NCBI RefSeq assembly: GCF_001428745.1
Contig: NZ_LMIO01000001.1
Location: 458,818-522,817, forward strand
Reading direction: 5' to 3'
DNA length: 64,000 nucleotides
Source of the DNA: Leifsonia sp. Root227
Lineage (GTDB): Bacteria > Actinomycetota > Actinomycetes > Actinomycetales > Microbacteriaceae
Positions 34,988 through 43,743 of this stretch are shown piece after piece. Under the pieces are notes generated by a model. The model ran no database searches. It worked only from the letters and a program-made list of their open reading frames with translations, and was not told the DNA's origin. Each line of letters begins with the position of its first letter. Position 1 is the first letter of the stretch. The position numbers and the translations under genes were made by a program.

Positions 34988-35760
34988 GCACCGCGACCGT
35001 GACCGGGAACGCACTCGAGGTCCGGGACGTCGTCAAGCGGTTCGGCGGCGTGGTGGCTCTGAACGGAGTCTCCATGACGGTGCCGCGTGGTCAGGTGACG
35101 GCGCTGGTCGGCGACAACGGCGCGGGGAAGTCGACGCTCGTTCGCTGCCTGTCCGGCGTGCACGAGCCGGACGAAGGAGAGATCCTCGTCAGCGGTGATC
35201 GTGCCGTCTTCGGCAGTCCCCTCGGTGCCAGGGCGTTCGGTATCGAGACGGTGTTCCAGGAACTCGCCCTCGCCGACAACCTCGACGTGTCCGCGAACAT
35301 CTTCCTTGGAAGGGAACTGCGCCACGGCTGGGCCGGACTCTATCGGCTCAAGAAGAAGGAGATGGCGCGCCGATCGGAGGAGCTCCTGCAGCGGTATGCG
35401 ATCAACATGCCGTCCGCCAACGCGCCCGTGCGACGCCTCTCCGGCGGTCAGCGTCAGGGGGTCGCGATCGCGCGGGCCGTGGGCACCGGCCACACTCACG
35501 CCGTGCTGATGGACGAGCCGACGGCCGCACTCGGTGTCCAGGAGACCGCGAAGGTTCTCGGGATCGTGCGCGCGCTTGCGGACTCCGGCCTCGGTGTGCT
35601 CCTGATCAGTCACAACATGCAGCAGGTCATCGACACCGCTGACCAGGTGTACGTGCTGAGGGGAGGCCGCATGGTGGCCGGCATGCGGACCGCCGACACC
35701 TCCACGCAGGAGCTCGTGCACTACATCACCACAGGTGTCGGCCTGCGCGAATCAAATTAA
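34984..35760 (+). CDS. Sugar ABC transporter ATP-binding protein (single domain)
   Basis: A 258-residue ATPase with Walker A GDNGAGKST, signature LSGGQRQGVAIARA, Walker B VLMDEPTAALG and the H-loop LLISHNMQQV. Unlike RbsA/XylG, which have two ABC cassettes (about 500 residues), it has one, so it should work as a homodimer, as in the shorter FrcA-like form. Third gene of the transporter; a 47-nt gap with an inverted repeat follows before the FGGY kinase. Confidence 0.92.
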   Translation: MSTATVTGNALEVRDVVKRFGGVVALNGVSMTVPRGQVTALVGDNGAGKSTLVRCLSGVHEPDEGEILVSGDRAVFGSPLGARAFGIETVFQELALADNLDVSANIFLGRELRHGWAGLYRLKKKEMARRSEELLQRYAINMPSANAPVRRLSGGQRQGVAIARAVGTGHTHAVLMDEPTAALGVQETAKVLGIVRALADSGLGVLLISHNMQQVIDTADQVYVLRGGRMVAGMRTADTSTQELVHYITTGVGLRESN

Positions 35761-35787
35761 CAAATAGTCTGTTACTCTCAACATACA
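35757..35787 (+). promoter_or_regulatory. Inverted repeat and possible internal promoter before the FGGY kinase
   Basis: TAACAAATAGTCTGTTA (35758-35774) has 5-bp inverted arms TAACA/TGTTA, overlapping a possible -35 TTAACA with CATACA at 35782-35787 as a weak -10 (19-nt spacer). This short AT-rich gap in otherwise GC-rich sequence fits an operator for the DeoR protein encoded at 39820. Confidence 0.4.
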
Positions 35788-35807
35788 AACTGTGAAAAGG
35801 AGTCGGG

Positions 35808-37325
35808 ATGAGTGCATCCGGTGAAGCGGCGGTGATCGGGGTCGATCTCGGCACGAGCAGTACCAAGGGCGTGCTGATGACCGCGGATGGGCGTTCGCTC
35901 GGCGAAGCCCGCGCCGAGTACCGGATGCACTCGCCTCACTCCGGCTGGAACGAGAACGACCCCGACGACTGGCGCGCCGCGTTCAGGGAGGTCGTCTCCC
36001 GGCTCGCTGCAGAGGCGTCGGCACAGGGCCTGCGCGTGGCGGGCATCGGGCTCGTCGCCCAGCGCGACCCGTTCGTCCTGCTCGACGCGGACGGGCGGCC
36101 GCTGCGACGAGCCATCAGCTGGACGGACCAGCGCGCACGAGTGCAGACGCGCCGAATGAGAGAACGCCACGGCGACGCGCGCCTCCTGGAGATCACAGGC
36201 GCCAGGCCGATCGTCGGCCTCGGCCTCGGCAACCTCCTCTGGACCAAGGACGAGGAGCCGGACGTCTGGGCCGCGACCCGACGGGTCGTCTCGCCCAAGG
36301 ACTACGTGCTCGGTGCGTTCGGATCGCGCACCGAGACCGATCTGACGACGCCGACAAGAGCACTCGCCTTCGACATCGCCGCAGGAGAGTGGAGCGACGA
36401 GCTCCTCGGCCCGGAGGGCGTCTCCGCCTCCCTCTTCGACAGCGCCACCCTCCGCCCCTGGGAGGAATGGGGGCAACTGAGCGCACGGGACGCCGAACTC
36501 CTCGGCGTGCCCACCGGCACAGTGCTGGCGGTGGGGGGCTCCGACGACCAGGCGGCGACTCTCGGCGGCGGCGCTGTCGCCCCCGGGGAGATCTGCCTCG
36601 GCACCGGCACCTGCAGCGACTGGCGGCTGGTTCTCCAGCAGTACACGCCGGACCTGAGCGGTATCGGCGACACGTCGCCCCACGTCGCGCCCGGCACGTT
36701 CGTGCGCGAGGTGACGATCGACAGCGCAGGTTCCGCTCTCCGCTGGTTCCGGAACACCATCGTCCCCGAACTCGGCTATCCCGAGATCGTCGACCTGGCC
36801 ATGACCGCGCCGCGTGGAAGCGCCGGCGTGCGGTTCTACCCCTTCGTCGACGGAGGACAGCGCGCGCCGTACTACCTCGACGAAGCCTCGGGGGTGTTCT
36901 TCGGCATCACCAGCCACCACGGGCGCGAGCACCTCGCGCGTGCCGTGATCGAGGGCATCGCGTTCCTGTATCCGCGCACCTGGGAACTGCTGGTCGGTGG
37001 CCAGGACGTCGAGACGGCGGCGCCGCTCACGATCGTCGACGGCGAGGCGGGCAGTGCATCGTGGAACGCCGTCAAAGCGGACATCCTCGACCACCCGATC
37101 CGGGCGACCGAGGTGACCGAGGCTGCGGCCGTGGGCGGTGCCGTACTCGCAGCCGTCGCCATCGGTTGGTTTTCCACGCCCGCCGCGGCGGCGGCGAGCA
37201 TGGTCCGCACGCTGCCAGCCGTGGAGCCGGATGCGGTTGCGGCGGCCGAATACGCGGGCATCCGCGAGGACTATCTCGCGACGTTCGACACGATCGCTGA
37301 AGCCTTCACGAAAGGAGAGCACTGA
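35808..37325 (+). CDS. FGGY-family carbohydrate kinase (xylulokinase/erythritol-kinase-like)
   Basis: A 505-residue sugar or polyol kinase with an AAAAGGAG ribosome site. The phosphate loop is VIGVDLGTSSTKGVLM; ISWTDQRA contributes to substrate binding; AVGGSDDQAATLGGG holds the catalytic Asp and GLGLGNLLWTKDEEP the xylulokinase-like middle. The final adenosine motif is less typical. It is followed without gap by GlpA-like oxidoreductase genes, so phosphorylation may precede oxidation, the order used for glycerol and erythritol (kinase, then a flavin-dependent phosphate dehydrogenase). The substrate is inferred to be a polyol, not proven. Confidence 0.88.
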   Translation: MSASGEAAVIGVDLGTSSTKGVLMTADGRSLGEARAEYRMHSPHSGWNENDPDDWRAAFREVVSRLAAEASAQGLRVAGIGLVAQRDPFVLLDADGRPLRRAISWTDQRARVQTRRMRERHGDARLLEITGARPIVGLGLGNLLWTKDEEPDVWAATRRVVSPKDYVLGAFGSRTETDLTTPTRALAFDIAAGEWSDELLGPEGVSASLFDSATLRPWEEWGQLSARDAELLGVPTGTVLAVGGSDDQAATLGGGAVAPGEICLGTGTCSDWRLVLQQYTPDLSGIGDTSPHVAPGTFVREVTIDSAGSALRWFRNTIVPELGYPEIVDLAMTAPRGSAGVRFYPFVDGGQRAPYYLDEASGVFFGITSHHGREHLARAVIEGIAFLYPRTWELLVGGQDVETAAPLTIVDGEAGSASWNAVKADILDHPIRATEVTEAAAVGGAVLAAVAIGWFSTPAAAAASMVRTLPAVEPDAVAAAEYAGIREDYLATFDTIAEAFTKGEH

Positions 37326-38782
37326 TGAGCAGCAGGAGGGGCCGTGTCGAATACGCGGCAGTGGCGGGGGACACCTTCGACGTCGTCGTCGTCGGAGCGG
37401 GTGTCATCGGGACGGCGATCGCGTCCGCACTCGCCGCGACGAACGCGTCCGTGTGTGTGCTCGAGGCGGCGTCGGACGTCGCCGAGGGCGCGAGCAAGGC
37501 GAACGCCGGCATCACCAGCTCCTACTACTCGGCCAAGGGCACGCTCGACTGCGACCTGCTGAACGAGTCCAACGACGACTGGGAGGACCTGTGCGAGCGG
37601 CTGCGTGTGCCGTACGACCGGATCGGCGCCCTCACCGTCGCGCTGGATGAGGAGGGCTTCGCGGCCCTCGACGGCCTCGAGCGCGATGTGCGCGAGGCGG
37701 GAGTCAGGGTCGAGCGCCTCACCGGCGACCAGGCGCGAGAGCTCGAGCCCCTCCTCAGCGAGGCGTGCGTGGGTGCTGTGTTCTACCCGGACGAGGGGAT
37801 CATCGACCCGATGCGGCTCACCTGGGCGTACGCCGAGCTGGCGGGCCTGAACGGCGCCGCCTTCGTCTTCGACGCGCCCGTGCTCGACTTCGAGAGGGAC
37901 GCCGACGGCGCGCTCGCGGCCGCCGTCACCCCGCACGGCGCGGTCCGCGGCAGATACTTCGTCAACGCTGCGGGGATTCAGTCCGGCGCCATCAGTGAAC
38001 TCGCAGGCGGTGAGAGCATCCGGATGTGGCCGAGGCGAGGGCAGTACTGGATCCTCGATCGCGACTTCGGCGAGACGGTTTCGCGCATCGTGCTGCCCAT
38101 CCCGACGGCCACGACGCGCGGCATCGAGATCGCGCCGACGACCAACGGCAGCGTCCTGCTCGGCCCGGATGCGGTCGAGGGGGGAGCGCCAGGCGACACC
38201 GAGACGGACCGTCCTGGCCTGGCCACTGTCTTCGAGCTCACCAGGAAGCTCATCCCGACGGTCTCCCTCGACCGCGCGATCAAGTCGTACGCGGGGAACA
38301 GGCCGGCCTCCGACGAGCCCATCCGCGTGCGGCAGGACCGGCAGGTCCGCAACTTCGTCCACGCGGGAAACCGGTCAACAGGCGTCTCGACCTCTCCGGC
38401 GATCGCCCGGCGGATCACCGCCATCCTCGGGGCGCTCGGCCTCGATGTGCGGGAGCGATCGGATGCGCTCGACAGACTCGCGATACCGCCGCGGCTGCGC
38501 GAGCAACCGCATCCGGAGCTCCGGGAGCGGGACGACATCACCGAGGAGCTGGTCGTGTGCCTGTGCGAGCAGGTGACGGCGGCCGAGATCGATCACGCCG
38601 TGCACGCCTGCGTCCCCGCCGTCTCCGTCGAGGGAGTGCGCAAGCGCACTCGTGCGACGGGCGGCAGGTGCCAGGGCTCACTGTGCATGGCGGGGGTCAT
38701 CTTCATGTGCGCCAATGCCAGGGATGTCGCTCCTGCGGCTGTCGGGATGGGCGCCGGTTCAGGGGTGGTCGGCGTTGAGTGA
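37325..38782 (+). CDS. GlpA-like FAD-dependent dehydrogenase with C-terminal Fe-S (BFD-like) domain
   Basis: A 485-residue flavoprotein related to anaerobic glycerol-3-phosphate dehydrogenase subunit A. FAD motif VVVVGAGVIGTAIASALAA (GxGxxG near residue 22), DAO-type core with ANAGITSSYYSAKGT, and substrate-domain RMWPRRGQYWILDR. From about residue 408 a [2Fe-2S]-binding tail has CLCEQVTAAEI and CQGSLC, the four cysteines of the BFD-like domain. Start overlaps the kinase stop by TGATG. Probably oxidises the phosphorylated polyol and passes electrons onward through its Fe-S tail to the next proteins. Confidence 0.87.
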   Translation: MSSRRGRVEYAAVAGDTFDVVVVGAGVIGTAIASALAATNASVCVLEAASDVAEGASKANAGITSSYYSAKGTLDCDLLNESNDDWEDLCERLRVPYDRIGALTVALDEEGFAALDGLERDVREAGVRVERLTGDQARELEPLLSEACVGAVFYPDEGIIDPMRLTWAYAELAGLNGAAFVFDAPVLDFERDADGALAAAVTPHGAVRGRYFVNAAGIQSGAISELAGGESIRMWPRRGQYWILDRDFGETVSRIVLPIPTATTRGIEIAPTTNGSVLLGPDAVEGGAPGDTETDRPGLATVFELTRKLIPTVSLDRAIKSYAGNRPASDEPIRVRQDRQVRNFVHAGNRSTGVSTSPAIARRITAILGALGLDVRERSDALDRLAIPPRLREQPHPELRERDDITEELVVCLCEQVTAAEIDHAVHACVPAVSVEGVRKRTRATGGRCQGSLCMAGVIFMCANARDVAPAAVGMGAGSGVVGVE

Positions 38783-39578
38783 GCGTGTCGTGGTCGTCGG
38801 GGCCGGCCTCAGCGGGCTGATCGCCGCCGCATCCCGAGCTGCCCGCGGGGACTCGGTCATCCTCGTCGAACGTCTTCCCACTGTCGGCGGTGTGTGGGGA
38901 TTCGACCACCCGGCCGTGATCGCGGCCGCGCAGGAGTGCAGGCGCCTCGGCGTGGAGTTCCTCCTCGGCAGCAGCGCGATCCGCTGGCGCGACCGACGAC
39001 TCTTGGTGGTCGGGCCCGGCGCCGTGCGGTGGATCGAGGCGGACCGCCTCGTCTTCGCCGGCGGCAACCGTCCGCCCACGGCTGCCGAGCTCGGCATCGC
39101 AGGCGGCCGTCTGGCCGGGGTGTTCGCTTCCACAGTCGCCCACCACTTGCTGGACGCGGGTGTCGTCCTCGGGCACAGGCCCGTCGTGGTCGGCGGCACG
39201 GACGAAGCGGCGATCGTCCTTCCGCACCTGATGGAGCACGGACGAGTGACCGTCGTCGGAGGAACGCCTCCCGCCGGCGCGCTCGGTGAGCGCGTCGACT
39301 GGTGGCCCGGTTACAGCCCGCTGCGGCTGCACGGCACGGACAGGGTCGACCTGCTCGACATCGGGCATGGCTCGGCCACCGTCCAGCTCTACTGCGACGC
39401 GGTGATCCTCGCCGGCCCCCTGCTGCCGCTGCGCAACGTCGACGGCGCGGTTCGCGACCAGAGCGACGGCGTGGTCTTCGTGCAACCCCTCGACCCCGGT
39501 CTGGACGCGAGGGCACTCCGCCGCGTCGTCCAGGAAGCCGCTGCCCCAACCCGACCAGAAGGAGTTCTCGTCCCGTGA
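38775..39578 (+). CDS. Small FAD/NAD(P)-binding oxidoreductase (GlpB-like partner)
   Basis: A 267-residue flavoprotein beginning at a TTG (38775) that overlaps the GlpA-like stop. VVVVGAGLSGLIAAASRAARG is the dinucleotide loop, and a second one is likely at RPVVVGGTDEAA. It is much shorter than ordinary pyridine-nucleotide disulfide oxidoreductases. The order GlpA-like then small FAD protein then membrane protein copies the split anaerobic glycerol-3-phosphate dehydrogenase. Probably an electron-transfer subunit. Confidence 0.75.
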   Translation: MSERVVVVGAGLSGLIAAASRAARGDSVILVERLPTVGGVWGFDHPAVIAAAQECRRLGVEFLLGSSAIRWRDRRLLVVGPGAVRWIEADRLVFAGGNRPPTAAELGIAGGRLAGVFASTVAHHLLDAGVVLGHRPVVVGGTDEAAIVLPHLMEHGRVTVVGGTPPAGALGERVDWWPGYSPLRLHGTDRVDLLDIGHGSATVQLYCDAVILAGPLLPLRNVDGAVRDQSDGVVFVQPLDPGLDARALRRVVQEAAAPTRPEGVLVP

Positions 39579-39811
39579 TCATCAACTCGCCCGTCGGGCG
39601 CTTCCCATTCAGTGTCGACTCCGTGCGCATCCGTCGCCGCCGCATCCTGCTCCGAGGGAGCATGGGCACGTGGCCCGCGACCGTGGAGGCGACCGTGTCC
39701 GACATCCCGCCCGTGCTCGCCCGCATCTCCGGCGGGCTGACACTGCTGCTCGTGGGTGTTGCGCTGGTGCTGGTGGTCGTCGGAGTGGTGATCGGGGCTC
39801 TGCTCTTCTGA
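39575..39811 (+). CDS. Small membrane protein following the split FAD dehydrogenase
   Basis: A 78-residue protein from a GTG overlapping the previous stop (GTGA). The first 50 residues are basic and soluble (VRIRRRRILLRGSMG); residues about 52-78 form one strong hydrophobic helix (LTLLLVGVALVLVVVGVV) that ends at the stop. No cysteines. It could anchor the dehydrogenase pair to the membrane in place of GlpC. I do not recognise a named family. Confidence 0.65.
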   Translation: MIINSPVGRFPFSVDSVRIRRRRILLRGSMGTWPATVEATVSDIPPVLARISGGLTLLLVGVALVLVVVGVVIGALLF

Positions 39812-39819
39812 GGTGCCCG

Positions 39820-40605
39820 TCAGGGGACCGGTACCACCGTGACCTGTACCCCGCGGTCCATCACGTGAGTCAGCGCCTGGTCGTCCGCCCCGTCGTCGGT
39901 CAGCACCAGTTCGAAGTCCTCGACGGGTGCCAGCCGGTGCGTCGCGCGACGGCCGAGCTTGCTGTGGTCGGCCACCAGCACCCTCCGAGCGCTCGAGGTC
40001 ATCATCGCACGCTTGGTCGCGACCATGTCCTCCTCCTGATGCAGGGCGAGACCGTCACTGATCGCGGAGGGGCAGAGGAAGAGCAGGTCTGCCCGGAGCT
40101 GACCGATCATGTCGGTCGCGAGGAGTCCGCCGAGGCTGTCGTAGTGGCGCCGGTAGCTCCCGCCGATCCCGACCAGATTGATGTCCCGCACTTGCGACAG
40201 CTCCGTGATCGCGGGAAGAAACGTCGTCATGACGGTCAGCGGTGCGCGCTCGTGGAGGCGCGAGATCAGGGGAAGGAGCGTCGTGCCATCGTCGATGATC
40301 AGCGACATCCCCGGTTCGACCATGCGCAGACAAGCATCGGAGAGAGCCGCCTTCTCCGCGCGGAAGACGTGGGAGCGGTATTCGAGGCTGCTCTCGAAGA
40401 TCGAGGACGGTTGAGCGGTGATCCCGCCCCGAACACGGTGCACGATCCCGAGCTCCGCGAGCCGATCGGCATCGCGGTACGCCGTCATCTGACTCACCTT
40501 CAGCCGCTCGGCGAGCTCGGCGATGCTGAGCTGGCCCTCAGCGATGACGAGTTGCGCCATCTCCTGCTGACGGGTCGAAACGGACGTGCGGGGCGCATCA
40601 ACCAC
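39820..40605 (-). CDS. DeoR/GlpR-family transcriptional regulator
   Basis: A 261-residue DeoR-type regulator with helix-turn-helix IAELAERLKVSQMTAYRDAD and the family continuation LGIVHRVRGGITAQP. The sensor domain has MSLIIDDGTTLLPLISRL and DMIGQLRADLLFLCPSAISD. It converges with the polyol operon, its stop being 8 nt from that of the small membrane protein, so it probably regulates it. It carries two internal cysteines (DACLRM, FLCPSA). Confidence 0.9.
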   Translation of the reverse strand: MVDAPRTSVSTRQQEMAQLVIAEGQLSIAELAERLKVSQMTAYRDADRLAELGIVHRVRGGITAQPSSIFESSLEYRSHVFRAEKAALSDACLRMVEPGMSLIIDDGTTLLPLISRLHERAPLTVMTTFLPAITELSQVRDINLVGIGGSYRRHYDSLGGLLATDMIGQLRADLLFLCPSAISDGLALHQEEDMVATKRAMMTSSARRVLVADHSKLGRRATHRLAPVEDFELVLTDDGADDQALTHVMDRGVQVTVVPVP

Positions 40606-40694
40606 GGCAAGCTCCTAACAGGCTGAATGGTGATTATATCGTCGAAAGTGGTGAACCGACGCGCGGATCTCGCATCATGCTGGTATTGTGAATT

Positions 40695-40706
40695 CATCAA
40701 ATGATG
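40695..40706. promoter_or_regulatory. Palindrome upstream of the ArsR-SulP operon
   Basis: CATCAAATGATG (5-bp arms CATCA/TGATG) lies 12 nt before the ArsR start and just ahead of its AAAGG ribosome site, a position suited to autorepression by the ArsR protein. Confidence 0.5.
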
Positions 40707-40717
40707 GAAAGGCCACG

Positions 40718-41083
40718 ATGGAGTTCACGGCTGAACGGCGACCGCTGTACGAGGTGAAGGCGAATCTGTTCAAGGGGTTGTCGCATCCGGTGCGGGTGCG
40801 GATTCTGGAGGTCGTGTCGGCGGCCCCCGAGGTGTCGGTGGCCGACCTTCTCGCCGATACCGGGATGGAGGCATCCCATCTGTCGCAGCATCTGGCCGTG
40901 TTGCGCCGTCACAATCTCGTCACCGCGGAACGACGTGGCTCGCTGGTGTTCTACCGGTTGGCGTATCCGCAGGTCGCGGATCTGCTCCGGGTCGCTCGGT
41001 CGTTGCTGGGGGAGATTCTGGCGACCACGCAGGAGCAGCTCGTGGAGACCGTGGGGCTGCCTGCCTTGACCGTCCAGCCATGA
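40718..41083 (+). CDS. ArsR-family transcriptional regulator
   Basis: A 121-residue winged-helix repressor. The core reads LFKGLSHPVRVRILEVVS, then ASHLSQHLAVLRRHNLVTAERRGSLVFYRL, the ArsR recognition helix and wing. It has no cysteine at all, so it is not a classical metal-thiolate sensor; it may respond to another signal such as an anion or redox ligand. Its stop overlaps the start of the SulP transporter (ATGA), an arrangement seen for ArsR-SulP pairs. Confidence 0.88.
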   Translation: MEFTAERRPLYEVKANLFKGLSHPVRVRILEVVSAAPEVSVADLLADTGMEASHLSQHLAVLRRHNLVTAERRGSLVFYRLAYPQVADLLRVARSLLGEILATTQEQLVETVGLPALTVQP

Positions 41084-42732
41084 CGGGGTGGGCCGCGGTT
41101 CGTGCGCTGTTGCCTGCGCGGGCGGACTACCGGGATCTTCGCCGCACCTGGCGGTCGGACCTTCTTGCCGGTCTCACGGTCGGGATCGTCGCGCTGCCGT
41201 TGGCGTTGGCCTTCGGAGTGAGTTCCGGCGCCGGAGCCGAGGCGGGTTTGGTGACGGCGATCATCGCGGGCGTCGTCGCCGCGGTCTTCGGCGGATCGAA
41301 TGTCCAGGTGTCCGGGCCGACCGGGGCGATGGTCGTCGTGCTCGGCCCGATCATCGCGACCCACGGTGTCGGTATCCTCGGTGCGGTGTGCCTTCTGGCT
41401 GGACTCATCGTCGTCGTCGCCGGAGCCTTGCGATTGGGGCGGGCAGTGACGTTCATCCCGTGGCCGGTGATCGAGGGGTTCACCCTCGGGATCGCGGTGA
41501 TCATCTTCCTCCAACAGGTGCCCGCTGCGCTCGGGACGAAGCCCGGACCGAGCAGCAATGCTTTCGTCGCCGCCGTCCAGTCGTTCGCCACGGCGGCGAC
41601 CGGCGCCCTCTGGTGGTCGCTGGCGGTCGTGATCGTGGTCGCAGCGATCATGATCGGCGCGCCGTTGCTCCATAAGAGTCTGCCAGGGTCGATCATCGCC
41701 ATCGTCGTCGTCAGTGCCGCCGCCGCTCTCGCGCACCTCCCCGTCGCCACGATCGGGGTCCTTCCCAGTACTCTGCCCGCCCCGCAGGTTCCGGCGCTCG
41801 ACGGGGCGACCGTCGTCTCGCTGATCGGGCCCGCTTTCACCGTGGCGGCTCTGGCCGCGATCGAGTCCCTCCTCTCCGCCAGGGTCGCTGTGTCGATCTC
41901 CGACACCGGACCGTACGACGCGGACCGGGAACTCGTCGGCCAAGGCCTCGCTTCGGTCGCATCCGGGTTCTTCGGCGGAATGCCCGCGACCGGTGCGATC
42001 GCCCGCACGGCGGTCAATATCCGCTCCGGCGGGCGGACCAGGCTCGCCGCGATCATCCACGCGCTCGTCCTCCTGCTGGTGGTGTACGTGGCCAGTACGG
42101 TCGTCGCGGTCATCCCGCTGGCCGCACTCGCCGGCGTCCTGATGGTGACCGCAGCACGGATGATCTCGATCGGGACCGTGCGAACCGTCCTCCGCTCGAC
42201 CAGATCCGACGCGCTCGTGTTCGTGATCACCGCTCTGATCACCGTCAGCTTCGACCTCATCTACGCGGTCGGGATCGGCATCGCGGTCGCGGCATTCTTC
42301 GCCCTCCGCGCGATCGCCGCCACCAGCGGGGTCCACAGGGAGGAACTCCCCGGTCCCGTACGACCAGGCGACGATCACATCGCCCTGTTCAGACTCGACG
42401 GAGCCCTCTTCTTCGGAGCAGCCGACCGGATCCTCGGGCGGGTGAGCGCGATCGAGAACGTCACCGTCGTTATCCTGCGGATGTCGCAACTGCAGATCCT
42501 CGACGCCACAGGCGCACAAGTCATCACCGAGCTGATCACCCGCCTCGAGCGACGCGGGATCACCGTGCTCATCAAGGGGATCCAGACGCGCCACGTGAGC
42601 GTCGCCACGCGCGTCGGCGTCATCTCCGCCCTCCGCCACCAGAACCACCTGTTCGACAGCCTCGACGCCGCTACCGCTCACGCACGCAGCCACATCATCC
42701 GGGCTGCGCCGGACACTGTTACGCCGGCCTGA
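41080..42732 (+). CDS. SulP-family anion transporter with STAS domain
   Basis: A 550-residue SLC26/SulP permease. About ten to twelve membrane segments run from DLLAGLTVGIVALPLALAF (SulP consensus) through FGGSNVQVSGPTGAMVVVL and FFGGMPATGAIARTAVNIRS. The STAS domain follows, roughly 430-540, with VTVVILRMSQLQILDATGAQ. The family moves sulfate, bicarbonate, carboxylates and other anions. The specificity is not evident; no carbonic anhydrase or sulfur gene is adjacent. Coupled to the ArsR gene. Confidence 0.92.
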   Translation: MTGWAAVRALLPARADYRDLRRTWRSDLLAGLTVGIVALPLALAFGVSSGAGAEAGLVTAIIAGVVAAVFGGSNVQVSGPTGAMVVVLGPIIATHGVGILGAVCLLAGLIVVVAGALRLGRAVTFIPWPVIEGFTLGIAVIIFLQQVPAALGTKPGPSSNAFVAAVQSFATAATGALWWSLAVVIVVAAIMIGAPLLHKSLPGSIIAIVVVSAAAALAHLPVATIGVLPSTLPAPQVPALDGATVVSLIGPAFTVAALAAIESLLSARVAVSISDTGPYDADRELVGQGLASVASGFFGGMPATGAIARTAVNIRSGGRTRLAAIIHALVLLLVVYVASTVVAVIPLAALAGVLMVTAARMISIGTVRTVLRSTRSDALVFVITALITVSFDLIYAVGIGIAVAAFFALRAIAATSGVHREELPGPVRPGDDHIALFRLDGALFFGAADRILGRVSAIENVTVVILRMSQLQILDATGAQVITELITRLERRGITVLIKGIQTRHVSVATRVGVISALRHQNHLFDSLDAATAHARSHIIRAAPDTVTPA

Positions 42733-42984
42733 GACAGTTCCCTGGATTGCGACTGACAGTGCGCCGGTGCGCGCAATCACGCGTCGACGTGACCACTTAG
42801 GACACCGGAGTTCCCGTGCTGGCCACTGGCTCGGAGCTTCCGGCCGCATCGCGCGCGGATTAGACGATGCGCAGAAGCGAGGCCCCAGGTCGTCGAGTCA
42901 AGTCTCGTTCGCGTCGACCTCGTCGAAACCTTTGGGCCGCCTACCGGATCGCCCAGCGCGGGCGAAGCGTCGGGCCTCTGCGTT

Positions 42985-43300
42985 GTCGATCTCACACTCG
43001 GTGCTGCCAACTACGGCCCACGTTTCGCCCCGTCACTTTTGCCAGTATCGTGTTCGACAGCTCCAGGCGGCTGGGCATGCGTCACCATCCCCGGCCCCCA
43101 CAAGAACCCCGTCTTCGCTCTGTTCGACCGCGCAGAGCACACGGACTCGTCGTCGTCGGATCGCGGGGATCCGCTGAACGGCGACGTCCCCGTGCCCGAC
43201 CTTGGACTGGCCGCCGTGCTCTTCTATCCCTTGGATGCCGAGGGCAAACGTACCGAGCGCCGTGGCGATGGGTGCTTACGACTTCGGCCCGCACGAATCG
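42985..43300 (+). pseudogene. Decayed fragment of a propeller lactonase
   Basis: In one frame this reads VDLTLGAANYGPRF, then IPGPHKNPVFALFD and DPLNGDVPVPDLGLAAVLFY followed by DAEGKRTER. The intact lactonase at 10019 has VANYRTGSVSVF, TGPHAHQILFDPLNGDVFVP and DEVGKLTER in the same order. Flanking sequence (42733-42984, 43301-43345) matches nothing. Only about a quarter of the gene remains, with insertions between the conserved strings. Confidence 0.6.
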
Positions 43301-43345
43301 TGCGCGGGTCTGCGAACAGGATGCCCTATCCAGAGACGTTCCAGT

Positions 43346-43678
43346 TCAGTTCGGGCTGCTGACATAGCCGGTTGAAGAGGTGTCGGACTCGAGGAGGTAG
43401 CGGGCAGGCGTGTTTGAAGTGTTGACCCGGGACCAGGTGCGCTCGAAGCCCCGGCCGTTCGAGTCGTAGCGCATGATAATCCGGTCGTAAGGCTGACCGG
43501 CGTCAAGTCTTCCGACTAGCACGCGAGGGGAACCGAGGCCGGGCTGGGGGAGGGTGGCTACGAACTCATCTTCTGTCAGGTCTCGGGCTGGAAGAGCCGT
43601 CAGGAGCTGCTCGGCGGAGATTGTGGCCACGAGTTGCGGCTGGAACTCGGCGGTGACGCTTGCGGTGTGTGCGGTCAT
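43346..43678 (-). CDS. Hypothetical protein, 110 residues
   Basis: A small soluble protein with no recognised domain, starting at the ATG at 43678 behind a good AAAGGAAG ribosome site. The composition is acidic and Thr/Ser-rich. LLTALPARDLTEDEFVATLP and RVLVGRLDAGQPYDRIIMRY are its most regular parts; the tail ends in GYVSSPN. No signal peptide, membrane segment or cysteine. It is divergent from the lactate/malate-dehydrogenase-like gene, 106 nt apart. The ribosome site and codon pattern make me think it is real. Confidence 0.55.
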   Translation of the reverse strand: MTAHTASVTAEFQPQLVATISAEQLLTALPARDLTEDEFVATLPQPGLGSPRVLVGRLDAGQPYDRIIMRYDSNGRGFERTWSRVNTSNTPARYLLESDTSSTGYVSSPN

Positions 43679-43743
43679 GGTGGTCTTCCTTTCGCTCGCG
43701 CCTCGAAATGGGGGCGATGAGCCTACTTTAGCGCATCTGGGAT

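Noticed and set aside
35778..37322. 514-codon minus-strand frame opposite the FGGY kinase
   Set aside because: Shadow of the kinase gene, no ribosome site and no family pattern.
40951..42849. 632-codon minus-strand frame opposite ArsR/SulP
   Set aside because: Highly charged, repetitive Asp/Arg/Gly translation typical of the antisense of membrane-protein genes; the plus-strand SulP is unmistakable.
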